From: Actinomycetota bacterium
GTDB lineage: Bacteria; Actinomycetota; UBA4738; HRBIN12
Length of the DNA: 64,000 nucleotides
Assembly (NCBI GenBank): GCA_035697485.1
Contig: DASSCU010000021.1
Span: 1-64,000, forward strand
Direction of reading: 5' to 3'
The notes below the pieces were generated by a model. The model did not search any database, had not been told where the DNA came from, and saw nothing but the letters and a program-made list of their open reading frames with translations. The position numbers and the translations under genes were made by a program. Of this stretch, positions 60,183 to 64,000 are shown piece by piece; the first letter of the stretch is position 1, and the number at the start of each line of letters is the position of its first letter.

Positions 60183-60188
60183 ATCGTA
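60183..60188 (-). promoter_or_regulatory. -10 box of phosphoesterase A (leaderless)
   Basis: TACGAT on the minus strand, 6 nt before the ATG at 60176, with no Shine-Dalgarno. Confidence 0.5.
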
Positions 60189-60242
60189 GCCTGCCCGGGG
60201 TCCTCGGCCGAACACCGCAGCGCGATCGCCTCGCGAGCCGGC

Positions 60243-61892
60243 TCAGTCGCGGAACGGCCAGGGATCGAGCACGAGCGGGGGCAGGGGCTCCTGGGTGAAG
60301 TCGAAGTCCAGAGCCAGGTCGCCGAGGAGCTTCACCTCTTCGCGCACCGTGGGGCGCGAGTCCGGCCACCCATCGGTCTCGGGGTCGAGCCGCTCACCGT
60401 CGAGGAAGCGGTCCTCGATCAGCTTCAGGTAGGCGTCGTAGCTGAGCGTCTGGGAGTCGATGAAGCCGGGTTTCGCCCACGGGCTGATCACCATCGAGGG
60501 CACGCGCAGCCCCCATCCGTTCTCGTCGACGACCGGTGGCAGCACGTGGTCGTAGAACCCGCCCCAGTCGTCCCAGGTGAGGAAGATCGCCGTACGCATC
60601 CATTGCTCCTGGGGGCCCTGCATGACCGCGTTGATCGCCTTGGCCACGTAGGCCTGCCCGACCTCGATCGAGTCGGGCGGGTGCTCGCCCTTGTCCTGCT
60701 CGGGCATGAACCACGAGACGCTCGGCAGGTCGCCGTTGCGCGCGTCGCGGATGAACTCCGTGTTCGGCCTGATGTTGTCGAGCTGGCCGGTCGCGGCCGT
60801 CGCGGTGAACCCGGGCAGCGGATTCTGCACCGGCGCCGTGAGGATGCCTTCGAGGTGCTCGCACGGCGGGGCGACGCACGTGCCTTCGCCGACGTAGTAG
60901 CCCCAGCTCACGCCGGCCCTGTAGAGGAGCCAGGTGATCGGAGCCCAGACGTAGGGCCGGGGTTCGCCCATCTTCGGCGCCCAGATCTTCGAGGGCTCGT
61001 CGGCGTAGATGCCGCCGGGGAACTTCCGGTCCGACGAGCACGACATCGGGTCGTCGAGGTCGCTGCAGGTGGCCGACCAGGCCGAGATCAGGAACAGATG
61101 CGCCGGCAGGGTCCACGAATCGGTCGGCGCGAACATACGGTCGTGCAGCGTGAACGTCTTCGCGTACTCCCAATAGATCGGCAGCTCCTTGGCCGTGTGG
61201 TACCCCATCACGTCGGGTTGGCCCTGAGGGCCGTCGACGGCCTGGGGGCACGGCTTCTCGTCAGGGTGCTTGTCGCATCCGTTCCCGATCACGCGTCGGG
61301 CCTCGACGAAGCCGTCCATCGCCCCGCCGTTGATCGAGATCTCGCTGCCGACCTCGCCGTGGGGGCCGCCCTGGTCGATGAAGTTGGTGTCGTGGTACGG
61401 ACGGTGGCACCCGCCCTCCTCGGGGTCGGGCAGGCAGACCTTCGGCCGGCCGTTCGCGCCCATCGGGATGCCGTCGGCGCCGGGGAACGTGCCGAAGTAG
61501 TGATCGAACGACCGGTTCTCGAGCACGATGAAGACCAGGTGGTCGAGGTTCATGATGCCGGCCGCGGGATCGAACGGACGCGAGCGGTCGGCAGCCGGTT
61601 GCAGCTCGGGCGGCGATCGCAGCGGCCGCGTGTCGACTCCCTTCGGCGCCAGGGCTGCGTCGGGCTCGCTCGCGAGGTTCGGTGCACCCAACACGTCGGT
61701 CGGCTCGATCCAGTTCGAGTCCGATGCTGCCGCGGCGGCCGTGGCGGACGGTTCCGGCTCATCCGAGCGAGCACCCGACGTCGCCGGCGGGGTCGGCGCA
61801 GCGTCGGACGTGCACGCCATCGCGACGAGCCCGGCGACCGTGAGCAGCGCGGCTGCGGCGAGGGTGCGACGGGAACGCATGTGGCGAGCCAT
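60243..61892 (-). CDS. Phosphoesterase (phospholipase C-like) lipoprotein, copy B
   Basis: The 549-residue paralogue of the preceding gene. A lipoprotein signal ends at the Cys of AGLVAMAC near residue 27, followed by a Ser/Ala/Pro linker. The active-site segment [20 protein letters not shown] and the C-terminal core are shared with copy A. The ATG lacks a Shine-Dalgarno and has TAGCAT 8 nt upstream. The gene diverges from icd. The tandem pair with a 66-bp gap looks like a local duplication; the substrates (phospholipids or other phosphodiesters) are unknown. Confidence 0.9.
   Translation of the reverse strand: MARHMRSRRTLAAAALLTVAGLVAMACTSDAAPTPPATSGARSDEPEPSATAAAAASDSNWIEPTDVLGAPNLASEPDAALAPKGVDTRPLRSPPELQPAADRSRPFDPAAGIMNLDHLVFIVLENRSFDHYFGTFPGADGIPMGANGRPKVCLPDPEEGGCHRPYHDTNFIDQGGPHGEVGSEISINGGAMDGFVEARRVIGNGCDKHPDEKPCPQAVDGPQGQPDVMGYHTAKELPIYWEYAKTFTLHDRMFAPTDSWTLPAHLFLISAWSATCSDLDDPMSCSSDRKFPGGIYADEPSKIWAPKMGEPRPYVWAPITWLLYRAGVSWGYYVGEGTCVAPPCEHLEGILTAPVQNPLPGFTATAATGQLDNIRPNTEFIRDARNGDLPSVSWFMPEQDKGEHPPDSIEVGQAYVAKAINAVMQGPQEQWMRTAIFLTWDDWGGFYDHVLPPVVDENGWGLRVPSMVISPWAKPGFIDSQTLSYDAYLKLIEDRFLDGERLDPETDGWPDSRPTVREEVKLLGDLALDFDFTQEPLPPLVLDPWPFRD
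60403..60632 (-). repeat. Near-identical 230-bp block, copy B (gene-conversion tract)
   Basis: The partner of 58699-58928, in the same orientation at an offset of 1704 bp. The single difference is synonymous or nearly so: both proteins keep [19 protein letters not shown]. Confidence 0.92.
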
Positions 61893-61900
61893 GGTCCGCG

Positions 61901-61906
61901 ATGCTA
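61901..61906 (-). promoter_or_regulatory. -10 box of phosphoesterase B (leaderless)
   Basis: TAGCAT on the minus strand, 8 nt before the ATG at 61892. Confidence 0.4.
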
Positions 61907-61980
61907 CCCCACGCTCCGTCGCCCACCGTGACCACCGCTACGATGACCGCCAACCGACATCGATCCGCGAGGAGGCCCGC

Positions 61981-63441
61981 GTGAGCGACACCGACGTACC
62001 CGTCCGCATCCCCGTCACCTTGATCCCCGGCGACGGCATCGGCCCCGAGGTGGTCGCCGCCGCCCGCGCGATCGTCGAGGCCACCGGTGCCCCGATCGAC
62101 TGGGAAGAGGCCGAGGCCGGCGCGGAGGTCTTCAAGAAGGGGGTCGCCTCGGGCGTGCCCCAAGAGACGATGGACTCGATCGCTCGGACCCGCGTCTCCC
62201 TGAAGGGTCCCCTCGAGACCCCGGTCGGCTTCGGGGAGAAGAGCGCGAACGTCACCCTGCGCAAGCTCTACGAGACCTACGCGAACGTGCGCCCCGTGCG
62301 GGAGATGCCGGGCGTCACCACCCCGTACTCGGGCCGCGGCATCGACGTGGTGATGGTCCGCGAGAACGTCGAGGACCTTTACGCCGGCATCGAGTACATG
62401 CAGACCCCCGGCGTCGCCCAGGCCCTGAAGCTGATCAGCGTGAAGGGTTCCGAGAAGATCGCGCGGTTCGCTTTCGAGTACGCACGCAGCGAGGGACGCC
62501 CGACCGTCGCGTGTGCGACGAAAGCGAACATCATGAAGTTCACCGAGGGAACCCTGAAGCGAGTCTTCGAGCAGGTTGCTCCCGACTACCCCGACATCGA
62601 GTCGTGGCACGTGATCGTCGACAACGCGGCGCACCAGCTCGTGAAGCGGCCCGAGCAGTACGACGTGATCGTGACGACGAACATGAACGGCGACATCCTC
62701 TCCGACCTCTCCTCGGCGCTGATCGGCGGCCTGGGATTCGCGCCGAGCGCGAACATCGGCAACGACGTCGCGATCTTCGAGGCGGTGCATGGGTCGGCGC
62801 CGAAGTACGCGGGCAAGGACGTCATCAACCCGACGGCGATGATCCTCTCCTCGGTGCTGATGCTGCGCTACCTCGGCCTGTTCGAGCAGGCGACGGCGAT
62901 CGAGCACGCGGTCTTCGTGACGCTCGAGTCGGGAGTCCTCACCGGCGACGTCGTCGGCTACGACCGGGGCACCCCCACCACGGCCTACACCGAGGCGATC
63001 ATCGGCAACCTCGGGAAGAAGACCGAGAACTGGACGGTGCGGGAGGTGAAGCCGCTCGAGCTCCCGGTTCTGTCGGCCGACCCCGACTACGTGCGATCCC
63101 ACGACCGCAACGTGGTCGGCCTCGACGTCTTCGTGGAGTCACCGCTCTCCGCCGACGACCTCGGCGCCTCGCTCACCGAGCTCGCTGAGGGCACGCGGCT
63201 CGAGCTGAAGATGATCTCGAGCCGCGGCACGAAGGTGTACCCGCCGACCGGCGCGATCACCGACACCCTCGATCATTGGCGCTGCCGGTTCATCATCCGG
63301 GAGAACCCGGGCGACCTCTGGGACGAGGACGTGCACCAGCTGCTTGCCCGCATCTCGCGTCGTCACATCTGGATGCACATCGAGAAGCTGATGGAGTTCG
63401 ATGGCGAGCTCGGCTTCACGAGGGATCAGGGCGAGAACTGA
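61981..63441 (+). CDS. icd: Isocitrate dehydrogenase, NADP-type with C-terminal extension
   Basis: Icd oxidises isocitrate to 2-oxoglutarate in the TCA cycle. The 486-residue protein has IPVTLIPGDGIGPEVVAAAR, VMVRENVEDLYAGIEY, the cofactor and metal region MNGDILSDLSSALIGGLGFA, and EAVHGSAPKYAGKDVINPTA. About 140 residues follow the catalytic core, the architecture of the Thermus/Rickettsia-type enzyme rather than the monomeric type common in Streptomyces and Corynebacterium. GTG at 61981 has GAGGAGG upstream. Confidence 0.93.
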   Translation: MSDTDVPVRIPVTLIPGDGIGPEVVAAARAIVEATGAPIDWEEAEAGAEVFKKGVASGVPQETMDSIARTRVSLKGPLETPVGFGEKSANVTLRKLYETYANVRPVREMPGVTTPYSGRGIDVVMVRENVEDLYAGIEYMQTPGVAQALKLISVKGSEKIARFAFEYARSEGRPTVACATKANIMKFTEGTLKRVFEQVAPDYPDIESWHVIVDNAAHQLVKRPEQYDVIVTTNMNGDILSDLSSALIGGLGFAPSANIGNDVAIFEAVHGSAPKYAGKDVINPTAMILSSVLMLRYLGLFEQATAIEHAVFVTLESGVLTGDVVGYDRGTPTTAYTEAIIGNLGKKTENWTVREVKPLELPVLSADPDYVRSHDRNVVGLDVFVESPLSADDLGASLTELAEGTRLELKMISSRGTKVYPPTGAITDTLDHWRCRFIIRENPGDLWDEDVHQLLARISRRHIWMHIEKLMEFDGELGFTRDQGEN

Positions 63442-63459
63442 GACGAGGAACGGCTCGAG

Positions 63460-63490
63460 CCGGGGCGTCGTGGTGAGCGACGTGCCCCGG
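63460..63490 (+). terminator. Hairpin terminator after icd
   Basis: CCGGGGC (63460-63466) pairs with GCCCCGG (63484-63490); GTCG and CGAC extend the stem across a 2-nt bulge, with a 7-nt loop. It lies 18 nt after the icd stop. No T tract follows. Confidence 0.6.
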
Positions 63491-63594
63491 CCCGACCGTC
63501 CGCGCTGCCGACGCGTCGCCGGCAGATGCCGGAGGCCCGATCCCCGTGAGAGAGGTGCGCTCGCGCGCGAGGGGAACCGGACCTTCCGGACGTC

Positions 63595-63741
63595 TCACCG
63601 CACGGGACGCGGCCGGCGCTCGGGCGAGACGCCCTCGCGCCCGCGGCGAACGCGACGCCGGCCGCTGCGGAGGCGCTCGCTGGCGTCCCGCAGCTCCCGC
63701 TCCCGGTGACGGAACACATCGTCGGTCCAACCGAAGATCAT
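63595..63741 (-). CDS. Small Arg-rich protein with strong ribosome-binding site
   Basis: A 48-residue frame starts at an ATG (63741) preceded by AGGAGGTG at 5-nt spacing, the best Shine-Dalgarno in the window. The product begins MIFGWTDDVFRHRERELRDA and ends in an Arg-rich segment. It matches no family I know. It diverges from the ArsR-type regulator across an AT-rich intergenic region, which suggests the regulator could control it. The signal for translation is good; the function is unknown. Confidence 0.55.
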   Translation of the reverse strand: MIFGWTDDVFRHRERELRDASERLRSGRRRVRRGREGVSPERRPRPVR

Positions 63742-63850
63742 CGCTGCACCTCCTCATGCTCGGGTCTCTGTAGCGATTCCTACAACGTTTCAAGGCGTAG
63801 GATAAGGGCTTGCCTTCCCACACGGAAGCATTTAAGCTAACCCGAAAGCG
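63742..63850. promoter_or_regulatory. AT-rich divergent promoter region with inverted repeat
   Basis: This region is clearly richer in A and T than the rest of the window. For the plus strand TTGCCT (63810-63815) and TAAGCT (63833-63838) with 17-nt spacing form a promoter for the regulator. On the minus strand TTGAAA lies near 63788-63793. TCCTAC (63778-63783) and GTAGGA (63797-63802) are inverted repeats 13 nt apart, and GTAG at 63770 adds a third half-site; this may be an operator. Stretch 63491-63594 holds nothing I recognise. Confidence 0.5.
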
Positions 63851-64000
63851 ATGTCGATCAGCATCCACCTCTCGAGCGACGACCTGGCCGAGACCAGGTT
63901 CGCCTTCTCCCCGATCTGGGAGCTCGGCATGAGCCTGTACAAGCCCATGCGCGACCCCGCGAAGCACGCGCTCCACCTCCCGTGGGTGCAGGAGGCGAAG
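63851..64000 (+). CDS. ArsR/DUF5937-type winged-helix regulator (N-terminal part, cut by window edge)
   Basis: The first 50 codons of a gene that runs off the right edge: MSISIHLSSDDLAETRFAFS, then PIWELGMSLYKPMRDPAKHA and LHLPWV. This is the N-terminal pattern of the DUF5937 domain found in front of an ArsR-type winged helix in actinobacteria. The helix-turn-helix itself is outside the window. A plausible promoter lies just upstream and no strong Shine-Dalgarno is seen. Confidence 0.75.
   Translation, partial: MSISIHLSSDDLAETRFAFSPIWELGMSLYKPMRDPAKHALHLPWVQEAK

Noticed and set aside
63416-63976. A 186-residue minus-strand frame at the right end
   Set aside because: It runs antisense to the regulator and across the AT-rich promoter region and overlaps the better-supported 48-codon gene in another frame; no motif is visible.

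Overview
The window is a GC-rich bacterial chromosome segment that reads as a member of the Actinomycetota, probably a deep-branching lineage whose class I cannot fix from sequence alone. Support for this: a DUF2469 protein, a WhiG/FliA-type sigma factor beside xerC and dprA, a CofC/FbiD-type F420 biosynthesis enzyme, a mycothiol-dependent-isomerase-like protein, and the classical actinobacterial gene order around trmD, ffh, ftsY and smc. Most genes lie on the minus strand, and nearly all of the window is the conserved translation, envelope and DNA-maintenance backbone rather than accessory DNA. I see no prophage, insertion sequence or CRISPR array.

Layout. 1-2835 (minus): nusA (cut by the edge), rimP, proS. 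2864-8679: a secreted beta-propeller-like protein; the plus-strand tryptophan unit with a leaderless leader peptide, an attenuator, trpE and trpG; a DinB/maleylpyruvate-isomerase-like protein; and a second secreted protein. 8744-19556 (minus): the rpsB-tsf-pyrH-frr-cdsA-dxr-rseP unit, then a PhoB-type regulator and histidine kinase, YjbQ and ispG. No uppS lies between frr and cdsA. 19732-27489 (minus): a membrane protein, a PQQ-like repeat protein, an M23 peptidase, whiG, xerC, dprA and comM. 27582-35558: a PLP decarboxylase on the plus strand, then yraN, DUF2469, rnhB, lepB, rplS, trmD, rimM, khpA, rpsP and ffh on the minus strand. 35642-48536: a soluble histidine kinase overlapping tail to tail with a receiver protein, then ftsY, smc, acyP, pncA, a MutM-like glycosylase, rnc, rpmF, DUF177, a coiled-coil protein, coaD, rsmD and recG. 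48630-64000: a TlpA-like lipoprotein, rpmB, pckA, a CopB-type ATPase, ddl, a Cys/Met PLP enzyme, plsC, cofC, a degenerate cold-shock-like protein, HU, tRNA-Gln, two tandem phosphoesterase lipoproteins, icd, a 48-codon small gene and the start of an ArsR-type regulator.

Regulation. The clearest signal is the trp leader. A TTGACG/CACAAT promoter places the transcription start on the ATG of a 21-codon peptide with three Trp codons. This is followed by mutually exclusive 1:2, 2:3 and 3:4 hairpins just ahead of trpE. The same geometry, a TANNNT-like -10 box 6-9 nt before the start codon and usually no Shine-Dalgarno sequence, recurs at more than a dozen genes, so leaderless transcription appears common in this genome. 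A CsoR-like operator sits inside the copB promoter, and two long palindromes of the form GTGA-N6-TCAC resemble CRP-family sites.

Other oddities: the gene in the usual mutM position encodes a protein that cannot begin with the catalytic proline; plsC appears to start at CTG; a 230-bp block is 229/230 identical between the two phosphoesterase genes; and S2, S16, L19 and CdsA all carry long low-complexity tails or extensions. I did not find a clearly new multi-gene defence or mobile system here. The best candidates for follow-up are the trp leader, the proline-less MutM and the gene-conversion tract.
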